Origin: Aurantibacter crassamenti
Lineage (GTDB): Bacteria > Bacteroidota > Bacteroidia > Flavobacteriales > Flavobacteriaceae
Reading direction: 5' to 3'
Assembly: GCF_016811105.1 (NCBI RefSeq)
Contig: NZ_JAFBGM010000001.1
Location: 2,050,126-2,114,125, forward strand
Length of the DNA: 64,000 bases
The translations under genes and the position numbers were made by a program. The notes beneath the pieces are model-generated. The model saw nothing but the letters and a program-made list of their open reading frames with translations, made no database searches and was not told the DNA's origin. Positions 1 through 8,033 of the stretch are shown here, piece by piece (the stretch's first letter is position 1; the number at the start of each line of letters is the position of its first letter).

Positions 1-146
1 TTGAAGTATTTGGTTTGGCAATTGATATATATGCAAATGATAAACCGCAATGGCAAAAAATTCAAAAGAATGCTAAAGCCATGCGATTTACATGGCAAAA
101 ATCGGTTGACGAGTACTATGAGCGCTTATACCAAATGAATGATTAG
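1..146 (+). CDS. glgA: Glycogen/starch synthase, C-terminal end (partial)
   Basis: An open frame runs in from the left edge (first full codon at base 3) to a TAG at 144-146 and encodes the last 47 residues of a protein. The tail has the pattern AMRFTWQKSVDEYYERLY, which matches the C-terminus of bacterial GlgA (E. coli ends AM-FSW---A--Y-ELYYRL). The family adds ADP-glucose to a growing alpha-1,4-glucan in the cytoplasm. The catalytic GT-B domains lie outside the window, so the call rests on about 25 informative residues. Another GT-B glycosyltransferase with the same final helix remains possible. Confidence 0.6.
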   Translation, partial: EVFGLAIDIYANDKPQWQKIQKNAKAMRFTWQKSVDEYYERLYQMND

Positions 147-216
147 TGTTTTGTTGCTTAATACTCAAAACTTTGGTATTTGTGTGGCATATTGTTAAAT
201 AAATAGAATGCGTTAA

Positions 217-247
217 TTGTTAAGATTAGACGTTTTCCGTAACTTTA
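217..247 (+). promoter_or_regulatory. Predicted Bacteroidetes-type promoter for citrate synthase
   Basis: A TTG at 217-219 is followed after 20 bases by TAACTTTA at 240-247. This is one base off the TAnnTTTG -7 element known for Bacteroidetes, at about the expected spacing from the -33 TTTG/TTG element. The gltA ATG is 30 bases further on. It was assigned by pattern and spacing only. Confidence 0.45.
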
Positions 248-277
248 CGGTTGGTTAAATAATAAGAAATCAAAAGA

Positions 278-1564
278 ATGTCAGATAAAGCTACATTAGA
301 ATACAACGGCGATAAATACGAGTTTCCTGTAATAAAGGGAACTGAAGATGAACTTGCTATAGATATTAAGACCTTAAGGGGTGCTACAGGGGGGATGATT
401 ACTATTGATCCTGGGTATAAAAATACAGGAAGTTGTGAAAGTGAAATTACTTTCTTAGACGGAGAAAAGGGTATTTTAAGGTATCGTGGTTATTCAATTG
501 AAGAATTAGCTGAGAAAGCAGATTTTTTAGAGGTATGTTATTTATTGATTTTTGGAGAGTTGCCAAATAAAGAGCAGCTAGAAGCATTTCATATTGACAT
601 TAAAAATGAATCAAATGTTGATGAAGAAATGAAAAAGATTTTGGATGCTTTTCCAAAGTCTGCACACCCAATGGGCGTATTATCTTCTTTAACAAGTGCC
701 TTGATTGCATTTAATCCAGTTTCGGTAAACGTAACATCTAAAGATGAGATGTATGGTGCAATTGTTCGTATTTTGGCCAAATTTCCAGTACTTGTAGCAT
801 GGACTATGCGGAAGAAAAAAGGACTTCCGTTAGATTATGGCGATGATAGTTTAGGTTATGTTGAGAACATTCATAAAATGATGTTCAAAAAGCCTAGCAA
901 AGAATATGTGAAAAATGATGTTATTATCAACGCACTTGATCAATTATTGATATTGCATGCTGATCATGAGCAAAATTGTTCTACTTCAACTGTTAGAATA
1001 GTTGGTTCATCTCATGCCGGACTTTTTGCTTCACTTTCTGCAGGTATATCTGCACTTTGGGGGCCATTACATGGTGGTGCTAATCAGGCAGTTCTAGAAA
1101 TGTTAGAGGCAATTGTAGCTGATGGTGGTGACACTAAGAAATATATGGCTAAGGCAAAAGATAAATCTGATCCTTTCCGATTAATGGGCTTTGGTCATAG
1201 AGTTTATAAAAACTTTGATCCGCGAGCAAAAATTATTAAAAAAGCTGCCGATGAAATATTAGCAGATTTAGGTATAGAAGATCCAATTTTAGAAGTAGCT
1301 AAAGGTCTTGAAAAAGAAGCTTTAGAAGATCCATATTTTGTACAGAGAAAATTGTATCCAAATGTAGATTTCTATTCTGGAGTAATTTATAGAGCACTGG
1401 GCATACCAACTGAAATGTTTACAGTAATGTTTGCATTAGGTCGTTTACCAGGTTGGATAGCACAATGGAGAGAAATGCGTCTTAGAAATGAACCAATAGG
1501 TAGACCTAGACAAGTTTATATTGGTGAAAATCTTCGTCCGTTTGTTAATCTTGACCAACGGTAG
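278..1564 (+). CDS. gltA: Citrate synthase (type II)
   Basis: Condenses acetyl-CoA with oxaloacetate to citrate, the entry step of the TCA cycle, in the cytoplasm. The 428-residue length is that of hexameric type II enzymes, and the protein starts with the small N-terminal domain typical of them. The catalytic triad is visible: His265 in GPLHGGAN, His307 in GFGHRVYK and Asp364 in PNVDFYSG, close to E. coli His264/His305/Asp362. The C-terminal arginine-rich GRPRQVYIG segment is also present. A promoter-like element lies 30 bases upstream and a strong terminator starts 28 bases after the stop, so it looks monocistronic. Confidence 0.97.
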   Translation: MSDKATLEYNGDKYEFPVIKGTEDELAIDIKTLRGATGGMITIDPGYKNTGSCESEITFLDGEKGILRYRGYSIEELAEKADFLEVCYLLIFGELPNKEQLEAFHIDIKNESNVDEEMKKILDAFPKSAHPMGVLSSLTSALIAFNPVSVNVTSKDEMYGAIVRILAKFPVLVAWTMRKKKGLPLDYGDDSLGYVENIHKMMFKKPSKEYVKNDVIINALDQLLILHADHEQNCSTSTVRIVGSSHAGLFASLSAGISALWGPLHGGANQAVLEMLEAIVADGGDTKKYMAKAKDKSDPFRLMGFGHRVYKNFDPRAKIIKKAADEILADLGIEDPILEVAKGLEKEALEDPYFVQRKLYPNVDFYSGVIYRALGIPTEMFTVMFALGRLPGWIAQWREMRLRNEPIGRPRQVYIGENLRPFVNLDQR

Positions 1565-1591
1565 ATTGCTACCTTTAAATAAAACAATAAG

Positions 1592-1620
1592 AGCCCTTTT
1601 GAAAAAAGAGGGCTTTTTTA
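1592..1620 (+). terminator. Rho-independent terminator of gltA
   Basis: AGCCCT (1592-1597) pairs with AGGGCT (1609-1614), extended inward by T/A pairs around a short loop, and is followed by a run of T. It sits directly after citrate synthase and before the arginine-related genes. Confidence 0.85.
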
Positions 1621-1650
1621 TTTAGTAGTACTATTGAAAAAAGCAATTGT

Positions 1651-2562
1651 ATGTTGCATTTGAATATTAATGATGAAATTTCTAGGTTAAAGACAGTACT
1701 CTTAGGTACGGCTAAAAGTTGTGGTCCAACTCCAACTGCAAAAGAAGCGTATGACCCAAAGTCTCTAGAACATATATTAGCCGGGACCTATCCAAAAGAA
1801 GCTGATATGATTCTTGAAATGGATGCATTTGATAAAGTTTTCAAGAAATACGGAGTTATGGTTTATAGACCGGATACTTTAGAAAATTGCAATCAGATTT
1901 TCTCGCGTGATATCGCTTTTGTAATTGGACAAAAATTAATATTAGCAAATATCCTTCCAGACCGAGAAGAAGAAATAGAAGCAATTCTACATGTGTTAGA
2001 TAAAATTCCATCAGAAGATATAATTCGACCACCAGAAGAGGTTCACGTAGAAGGAGGCGATGTAATGCCATGGAATGACTTTATATTTATAGGTACGTAT
2101 ACTGCTGCAGATTATTCAGATTGGATTACCGCGCGCACCAACAAAGCAGCTGTTGATTTTATAGCTGATATATTTCCTGATAAAAAAATAAAATCTTTTG
2201 AACTGCGAAAATCTATAAATGCCCGAGAAAATGCACTGCATTTAGATTGTTGTTTTCAACCTTTAGGAAAAGGAAAAGCCATTTTACATAAGAACGGATT
2301 TCTAGTTGAAGAAGAATATCAATGGTTGGTTGATTTTTTTGGAAAAGAAAATATCTTTGAAATTGACGCAGATGAAATGTATCAAATGTTTAGCAATGTA
2401 TTTTCAATTTCACCAGAAGTAGTGGTTTCTGAACAAAATTTCACCAGATTAAACACCTGGCTACGAGCACAAGGCTTTACCGTTGAAGAAATTCCTTATG
2501 CAGAAATTTCAAAGCAAGAAGGTTTGTTACGCTGTAGTACTTTGCCTTTGGTAAGAGAATAA
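1651..2562 (+). CDS. DDAH / arginine deiminase-like guanidino-group hydrolase
   Basis: A 303-residue member of the guanidino-modifying enzyme superfamily (pentein fold), which hydrolyses or transfers the guanidino carbon of arginine-like substrates. The superfamily active site can be read: Glu134 and Asp137 in VEGGDV, His197 in NALHLDCCF, and a nucleophilic Cys295 in LLRCSTLPL eight residues from the C-terminus. An SRD motif (NQIFSRDIAF) is also present. No signal peptide is seen, so it is cytoplasmic. It lies 12 bases before ctlX, a second pentein enzyme, and upstream of argS, which suggests a shared link to arginine or citrulline. Flavobacterial relatives are usually labelled dimethylarginine dimethylaminohydrolase family; the true substrate is not shown by the sequence. 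Confidence 0.8.
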   Translation: MLHLNINDEISRLKTVLLGTAKSCGPTPTAKEAYDPKSLEHILAGTYPKEADMILEMDAFDKVFKKYGVMVYRPDTLENCNQIFSRDIAFVIGQKLILANILPDREEEIEAILHVLDKIPSEDIIRPPEEVHVEGGDVMPWNDFIFIGTYTAADYSDWITARTNKAAVDFIADIFPDKKIKSFELRKSINARENALHLDCCFQPLGKGKAILHKNGFLVEEEYQWLVDFFGKENIFEIDADEMYQMFSNVFSISPEVVVSEQNFTRLNTWLRAQGFTVEEIPYAEISKQEGLLRCSTLPLVRE

Positions 2563-2574
2563 ATTTATAAAGAA

Positions 2575-3504
2575 ATGCAAATAACAAATTCAATATTAAT
2601 GATTCGGCCTGTCAGTTTTCGTATGAACGAACAAACGGCAGTGAATAATTATTTTCAAGAAGATTTAGACCTGAAAAATGCAGAAATCAATGCAAAGGCA
2701 CAAATTGAATTTGATGCTTTTGTTAAAGTGTTGTGTAACAATGGTGTTAATGTTATAGTAGTTGATGATAATCTTGAACCAGATACGCCCGATTCAATTT
2801 TCCCCAATAATTGGATTTCATTTCATGATAATGGTATAGTAGCAGTGTATCCTATGTTTGCTGAAAATAGAAGAAAAGAACGCCGTGAAGATATTTTTAA
2901 TATTCTAGAAGAAAAGGGTTTTGTAATAAACGATGTTATTGATTACACCTCTGCTGAAGAGGTAGAAGTATACTTAGAGGGTACTGGTAGTATATTATTA
3001 GATAGAGTAAATCAAAAAGCATATTGTGCATTATCTGAACGTGCAAATGAAGAATTGTTTATTGAATTCTGTGAAGATTTTGATTGTTTTCCTGTAGTAT
3101 TTACTGCTAACCAGACCGTAAGCGGAAAACGTTTGCCTATCTACCATACTAATGTGATGATGGCAATGGGTGAAACTTTTGCTGTTATTTGTTCGGAGTC
3201 CATCGACGATAAACAAGAACGAAAAAATGTAATCGAACACTTTAAAAGAGATGGAAAAGAAATAATTAGTATTACTGAAGAACAGATGCACCATTTTGCC
3301 GGGAATATGCTGCAAGTACTTGGTGAAAATGGTCATCGTTTTATGGTAATGAGTTCAGCTGCCTACGAAAGTTTAGATGCAGCCCAAATTAAATCAATAG
3401 AAAAACATAGTAAAATACTGCATAGCTCTTTAGATACAATTGAAACTTGTGGCGGTGGCAGTGCACGTTGTATGATGGCTGAGGTCTTTTTACCTAAAAA
3501 TTAA
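2575..3504 (+). CDS. ctlX: Citrulline utilization hydrolase CtlX-type amidinotransferase
   Basis: A 309-residue pentein-fold enzyme related to CtlX, which is implicated in citrulline use. The N-terminus (ILMIRPVSFRMNEQTAVNNY) is characteristic of that family. Active-site elements are Glu135 in LEGTGS, His191 in IYHTNVMM and a C-terminal Cys299 in GGGSARCMMAEV. It starts 12 bases after the DDAH-like gene with no terminator between them, so the two are probably co-transcribed. Two different guanidino or ureido hydrolases side by side suggest consecutive or parallel steps in arginine/citrulline breakdown; that pathway order is inference. Confidence 0.85.
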   Translation: MQITNSILMIRPVSFRMNEQTAVNNYFQEDLDLKNAEINAKAQIEFDAFVKVLCNNGVNVIVVDDNLEPDTPDSIFPNNWISFHDNGIVAVYPMFAENRRKERREDIFNILEEKGFVINDVIDYTSAEEVEVYLEGTGSILLDRVNQKAYCALSERANEELFIEFCEDFDCFPVVFTANQTVSGKRLPIYHTNVMMAMGETFAVICSESIDDKQERKNVIEHFKRDGKEIISITEEQMHHFAGNMLQVLGENGHRFMVMSSAAYESLDAAQIKSIEKHSKILHSSLDTIETCGGGSARCMMAEVFLPKN

Positions 3505-3537
3505 TTATTCATCAAACAGTAGCTATTGCCCATAATA

Positions 3538-3570
3538 TTGGTGATAAAAGGGTAAAAATGATTAGTTTTG
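3538..3570 (+). promoter_or_regulatory. Predicted promoter for argS
   Basis: TAGTTTTG at 3563-3570 matches the TAnnTTTG -7 consensus exactly. A TTG at 3538-3540 lies 22 bases upstream of it, slightly longer than ideal. The argS ATG follows 21 bases after the -7 element. Confidence 0.5.
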
Positions 3571-3591
3571 CAGCCGATAAATCTATAGTTA

Positions 3592-5379
3592 ATGAGCATT
3601 CAAGCCGTTTTAGAATCCAAAGTCAAAGAAGCTGTTTTTTCCATTTTTAATACTGAATTACCTTCAGTAGAATTTCAGCCTACACGTAAAGATTTTGAAG
3701 GAGATATAACTGTAGTAGTTTTTCCGATGTTACGGGTATTGAAAGGAAATCCTGTTCAAATTGGAAATCAAATAGGCGAATACCTTGTAAATGAACTTGC
3801 TGAGGTAACCAGTTTTAATGTTATCAAAGGCTTTTTGAATTTGGTTATAAGTGAATCCTTTTATCTTAATTTCTTTCATACAATTAAAGATCAAACTGAT
3901 TTCGGATTTGTCGCTGATAGCGATCCAGGTGCTGTGATGGTAGAATATTCTTCGCCCAATACTAACAAACCTTTGCATTTAGGGCATATTAGAAACAACC
4001 TCTTAGGATATTCAGTTTCAGAAATTCTTAAAGCAGCGGGTAAAAAAGTATATAAAACACAAATTATAAATGACCGAGGCATTCATATTTGTAAAAGTAT
4101 GCTGGCTTGGCAGAAGTTTGGAAAAGGTGAAACACCAGAGAATACCGGTTTAAAAGGTGACAAGTTAGTAGGAAATTATTATGTAGCTTTTGATAAAGCC
4201 TACAAAGCAGAAATTGCTAAACTCGTAGAAAGTGGCGTTGATAAAGAAGTAGCGGAAAAAGAAGCACCATTGTTATTGGAAGCGCAACAAATGCTACTTA
4301 AGTGGGAAGCCGGTGACGAAGAAATAGTGACACTATGGAAAACGATGAACTCCTGGGTTTACGATGGTTTTGAACAAACCTATAAAGATTTAGGGGTTGA
4401 TTTTGATAACTTGTATTATGAAAGTAATACCTATTTATTAGGAAAAGATTTTGTTGCTGAAGGGCTTAAAAATGAAGTTTTCTTTAAAAAAGATGATGGT
4501 AGTGTTTGGATAGACCTTACCGATGAAGGCCTTGATGAAAAAATTGTATTACGTTCTGATGGTACCGCAGTTTATATGACCCAAGATATTGGTACTGCAA
4601 TTCAGCGAGTAAAGGATTACCCTGATGTTAAGGGTATGGTTTATACCGTGGGCAATGAACAAGACTATCATTTTAAAGTTTTGTTTTTAATACTGAAAAA
4701 ACTAGGGTTTTCATGGTCTAAAAATTTACATCATTTGAGCTACGGAATGGTGGATTTACCTAGTGGAAAGATGAAGAGTAGAGAAGGTACTGTAGTTGAT
4801 GCTGATGATTTAATGGAAGAAATGACAGCGACTGCGGCTAAAATTTCGGAGGAACTAGGTAAACTAGAAGACTATTCTGATAGTGAAAAACATGGGCTTT
4901 ATAAAATGATAGGTCTTGGTGCTTTGAAATACTACATTTTAAAAGTTGATCCTAAAAAACGAATTCTTTTTAATCCGGAAGAGTCTGTAGATTTTCAAGG
5001 CAATACAGGGCCATTTATTCAATATACCTATGCTAGAATTCAATCGATTTTAAGAAAAGCTAGTACAACCAATGTTAATCTTTCAATGGCATTAGACCAT
5101 GCCTTAGAATTACATCCTAAAGAGAAAGAATTGATAAAGCAGATTCAAATATTCCCAGATACTATTCAGTTAGCTGCAGAGAATTTTAGTCCTGCTTTAA
5201 TTGCAAATTATACCTACGATTTAGTAAAAGAATTTAATTCATTTTACCAGCAGGTTTCTATTTTAGGTGAAACTGATGAGCAGAAAAAAGTCTTACGCAT
5301 ACAACTATCAAAAAAGGTAAGTGAAGTCATTGAATCAGCATTTAAACTATTGGGTATTGAAGTGCCTGAAAGAATGTAG
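3592..5379 (+). CDS. argS: Arginyl-tRNA synthetase
   Basis: Charges tRNA-Arg with arginine, using ATP, in the cytoplasm. The class I signatures are present. The HIGH motif appears as HLGH at residues 129-132 inside SPNTNKPLHLGHIRNN, and the KMSKS loop is the ArgRS-type variant KMKSR at 393-397. An N-terminal additional domain precedes the catalytic core, and a C-terminal DALR anticodon-binding domain ends at the last Met. The 595-residue length fits the family. It has its own promoter-like element and follows two arginine-related hydrolases, a neighbourhood that may be functional. Confidence 0.97.
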   Translation: MSIQAVLESKVKEAVFSIFNTELPSVEFQPTRKDFEGDITVVVFPMLRVLKGNPVQIGNQIGEYLVNELAEVTSFNVIKGFLNLVISESFYLNFFHTIKDQTDFGFVADSDPGAVMVEYSSPNTNKPLHLGHIRNNLLGYSVSEILKAAGKKVYKTQIINDRGIHICKSMLAWQKFGKGETPENTGLKGDKLVGNYYVAFDKAYKAEIAKLVESGVDKEVAEKEAPLLLEAQQMLLKWEAGDEEIVTLWKTMNSWVYDGFEQTYKDLGVDFDNLYYESNTYLLGKDFVAEGLKNEVFFKKDDGSVWIDLTDEGLDEKIVLRSDGTAVYMTQDIGTAIQRVKDYPDVKGMVYTVGNEQDYHFKVLFLILKKLGFSWSKNLHHLSYGMVDLPSGKMKSREGTVVDADDLMEEMTATAAKISEELGKLEDYSDSEKHGLYKMIGLGALKYYILKVDPKKRILFNPEESVDFQGNTGPFIQYTYARIQSILRKASTTNVNLSMALDHALELHPKEKELIKQIQIFPDTIQLAAENFSPALIANYTYDLVKEFNSFYQQVSILGETDEQKKVLRIQLSKKVSEVIESAFKLLGIEVPERM

Positions 5380-5431
5380 GTGTGTAGTGCGTTGTACTTT
5401 TTAATTTAGCCTCATTTAGCATCACAAAGTC

Positions 5432-5451
5432 TCAGCAAATTCATTTGCTGA
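5432..5451 (+). other. Perfect hairpin between argS and the FAD oxidoreductase gene
   Basis: TCAGCAAAT (5432-5440) and ATTTGCTGA (5443-5451) form a 9-bp stem with a 2-base gap. The sequence after it (ATAATTACATTG) has no clear T run, so it is a weak terminator or mRNA stabiliser at best. Confidence 0.4.
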
Positions 5452-5491
5452 TAATTACATTGCCGGTTCTTATATTTATTATATTCGAACT

Positions 5492-7150
5492 ATGAAAATA
5501 ACTACACCCATACGCATACTAGTGCTGACAATTTTATTAGCACTTCCAAATTCATTACAAAGTCAAAACACGCAAACTGAATCATCCGCAGATATAATTA
5601 TTTATGGTGGTACTTCTGCTGCTGTAATAGCGGCAGTAGAGGCAAAGCAATCAGGGAAGTCTGTAATTGTAGTTTCTCCAGATAAACATTTGGGTGGCCT
5701 AACTTCTGGAGGCTTGGGATGGACAGATACTGGTGATAAAAGTGTGATTGGTGGCTTGTCAAGAGACTTTTACCATCGTGTTTTTATGCATTACGATGAA
5801 AAAGAAGCATGGAATTGGCAAGCAAAAGAGGCTTATGGCAATAAGGGTCAAGGAACAAGAGCAATGGATGGTGAAAGCCGAACCATGTGGATATTTGAAC
5901 CACATGTTGCCGAGAATATTTTCGAAGATTATATCAAAGAATTTAAAATTCAAGTTGACCGAGATGAATGGTTAAATCGCGAAAATGGTGTAGTAATCAA
6001 AAATGGAAAAATCATTTCAATTACAACTTTGAGCGGCAAAACATATTCCGGAAAAATGTTTTTAGATGCCACTTATGAAGGTGATTTAATGGCTACGGCT
6101 GGTGTAAGTTATCATGTTGGTAGAGAAGGGCGTGATGTTTATGGTGAAGAATGGAATGGTGTTCAAACAGGAGTATTACATCATAAACATTGGTTTTTAT
6201 CTGATATCTCACCTTATGTAGTTCCAGGCGATCCTTCAAGTGGTGTTCTGCCAAGAGTTTCTGCAGAAGCTCCAGGTGCTAAGCATAGTGGAGATAATAA
6301 AATTCAAGCCTATTGTTTTAGAACGTGTATGACCAACCATGATGCAAACAGGCTGCCGTTTCCGAAGCCCGAAAATTATGATCCTTTACAATATGAATTA
6401 TTGGCGAGGTCATTAGCAACCGGGCGAAAAGATTTCTTTGAGAAATTTGATGGCATTCCGAATTACAAAACAGATACCAATAATCATGGTCCGCTGAGCA
6501 GTGATAATATTGGAATGAACTATGATTATCCGGAAGCCTCATATGAACGAAGAAAAGAAATCATTCAGGAGCATGAAGACTATCAAAAAGGCTTTTATTG
6601 GTTTGTTGCAAATGACCCAAGAATTCCAAATGATATTCAATCTGAAATGCAAAAATGGGGTCTTGCAAAAGATGAGTTTACAGATAATGGTAATTGGCCA
6701 CATCAAATTTATGTTAGAGAAGCCCGCAGAATGATTGGTAAACATGTAATGACAGAAAATGAATTATTGAAAAAGCGTCCGACACCAAATTCAGTAGGTA
6801 TGGGCTCTTATACTATGGATTCTCATAATGTTCAACGTTATATAAAAGAAGATGGTTTTGTGCAGAACGAAGGTGATATTGGTGTGAATACAAGTGGTCC
6901 TTATGAAATTTCGTATGGTTCGCTTGTGCCTAAAAAAGAGGAATGTGAAAATTTATTAGTTCCTGTATGTGTTTCATCTAGTCATATTGCTTTTGGGTCA
7001 ATGCGTATGGAACCCGTATTTATGATATTAGGACAGTCAGCCGCAGCGGCCGCAGTTTTGGCAATTGATAATAATTTACCAGTTCAAGAAATAGACTATC
7101 AAAAACTAAAAACTACATTAGAGAAAAAAGGACAGATTTTGCATAAGTAA
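5492..7150 (+). CDS. Secreted FAD-dependent oxidoreductase (PF12831 type)
   Basis: A 552-residue protein with a Sec signal peptide (about residues 1-24) followed at once by a dinucleotide-binding fold (IIYGGTSAAVIAAVEAKQSG) and the LGGLTSGGLGWTD segment typical of the FAD_oxidored family. The C-terminal FAD-closing segment MRMEPVFMILGQSAAAAA is present. Related proteins are often found near polysaccharide utilisation genes and are sometimes labelled xanthan-lyase-like, which is probably a misnomer. Export suggests action on a periplasmic sugar or sugar derivative, but the substrate cannot be read. It stands alone between argS and a peptidase gene. Confidence 0.8.
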   Translation: MKITTPIRILVLTILLALPNSLQSQNTQTESSADIIIYGGTSAAVIAAVEAKQSGKSVIVVSPDKHLGGLTSGGLGWTDTGDKSVIGGLSRDFYHRVFMHYDEKEAWNWQAKEAYGNKGQGTRAMDGESRTMWIFEPHVAENIFEDYIKEFKIQVDRDEWLNRENGVVIKNGKIISITTLSGKTYSGKMFLDATYEGDLMATAGVSYHVGREGRDVYGEEWNGVQTGVLHHKHWFLSDISPYVVPGDPSSGVLPRVSAEAPGAKHSGDNKIQAYCFRTCMTNHDANRLPFPKPENYDPLQYELLARSLATGRKDFFEKFDGIPNYKTDTNNHGPLSSDNIGMNYDYPEASYERRKEIIQEHEDYQKGFYWFVANDPRIPNDIQSEMQKWGLAKDEFTDNGNWPHQIYVREARRMIGKHVMTENELLKKRPTPNSVGMGSYTMDSHNVQRYIKEDGFVQNEGDIGVNTSGPYEISYGSLVPKKEECENLLVPVCVSSSHIAFGSMRMEPVFMILGQSAAAAAVLAIDNNLPVQEIDYQKLKTTLEKKGQILHK

Positions 7151-7208
7151 TTTGTACAGCATATGAATTATGTAAGCAATTTTAATTCATTTAAGTAGTT
7201 TAGGTTGC

Positions 7209-8033
7209 ATGGTGATTCCTAAATATATTGGTGTCCTTTTCTGTATTTATATTTTTGGCTATCTCTGCTATATCATATATTATGCGTTGGGTCTATATCA
7301 TATAAACCCTTTTATCCGATTAAAAAAACTGACTATTACAGAGAAAAATTTTCTCGGTAACGCCTTTCCTATTTATCATAAACTCCCTCAAAAAATCAAA
7401 GAAAAATGTGATCAACGTATTATTTGGTTTAGAAGTAGAAAGAAATTTGTGTTTTATGGCGATGTTGCAAAACAAGATGAGCTGCGGTTATTATTAAGTG
7501 CTTCGGCTGTTTTTATGATGCTTGGATTGAAAAATTATCGAATGACACAATCTGTATTGCGAGTCATTATTTATCCTTCAAAATATTATTCTAGAATAAA
7601 CAAAAGGCATCATTTAGGTGAATATAATCCGGGCTTTAAATCGGTTATTTTTTCTGCGGATACCATTCTAAAAGGATTTAGTATTCCAGATGATAATATC
7701 AATTTAGCAATGCATGAATTTGCCCATGCCTTATGTTTTGAGATGGTAAAAAAGAATACTTGGGAAGCTCGAAGGTTCAGAGTAGGATTGAAAAAAATTA
7801 AAGAACTATTTGCGCAAGAAGATTTTCAGAAAAAGATAGCAGCCTCTGAGTATTTTAGAGCCTATGGTTTAACCAATCTACAAGAGTTTTTTTCGGTTGC
7901 AGTAGAAAGCTATGTTGAAACCCCTAAGGTATTCTTGAATGATTTTCCAGAACTTTATGAAGTTATTCAACGCATGTTGAATTTTGATTTTCAGCAAGCA
8001 CCAATTGTAATTCCTCCTAAAAGGATATTCTGA
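7209..8033 (+). CDS. Zinc-dependent peptidase, M90 (MtfA-like) family
   Basis: A 274-residue protein with one N-terminal membrane segment (about residues 4-25) and an HExxH zinc site, HEFAH, at residues 169-173. The downstream acidic helix LQEFFSVAVESY is typical of M90 peptidases. The best-known member, MtfA of E. coli, is an aminopeptidase that also binds the glucose-PTS regulator Mlc; an Mlc link is not expected here. The gene is convergent with the TonB receptor gene and their 3' ends overlap by 17 bases, so no terminator fits between them. Confidence 0.85.
   Translation: MVIPKYIGVLFCIYIFGYLCYIIYYALGLYHINPFIRLKKLTITEKNFLGNAFPIYHKLPQKIKEKCDQRIIWFRSRKKFVFYGDVAKQDELRLLLSASAVFMMLGLKNYRMTQSVLRVIIYPSKYYSRINKRHHLGEYNPGFKSVIFSADTILKGFSIPDDNINLAMHEFAHALCFEMVKKNTWEARRFRVGLKKIKELFAQEDFQKKIAASEYFRAYGLTNLQEFFSVAVESYVETPKVFLNDFPELYEVIQRMLNFDFQQAPIVIPPKRIF

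Noticed and set aside
3031-3336. Minus-strand frame of 101 codons inside ctlX
   Set aside because: ctlX is complete with its catalytic residues in the plus frame; the antisense frame is compositionally odd.
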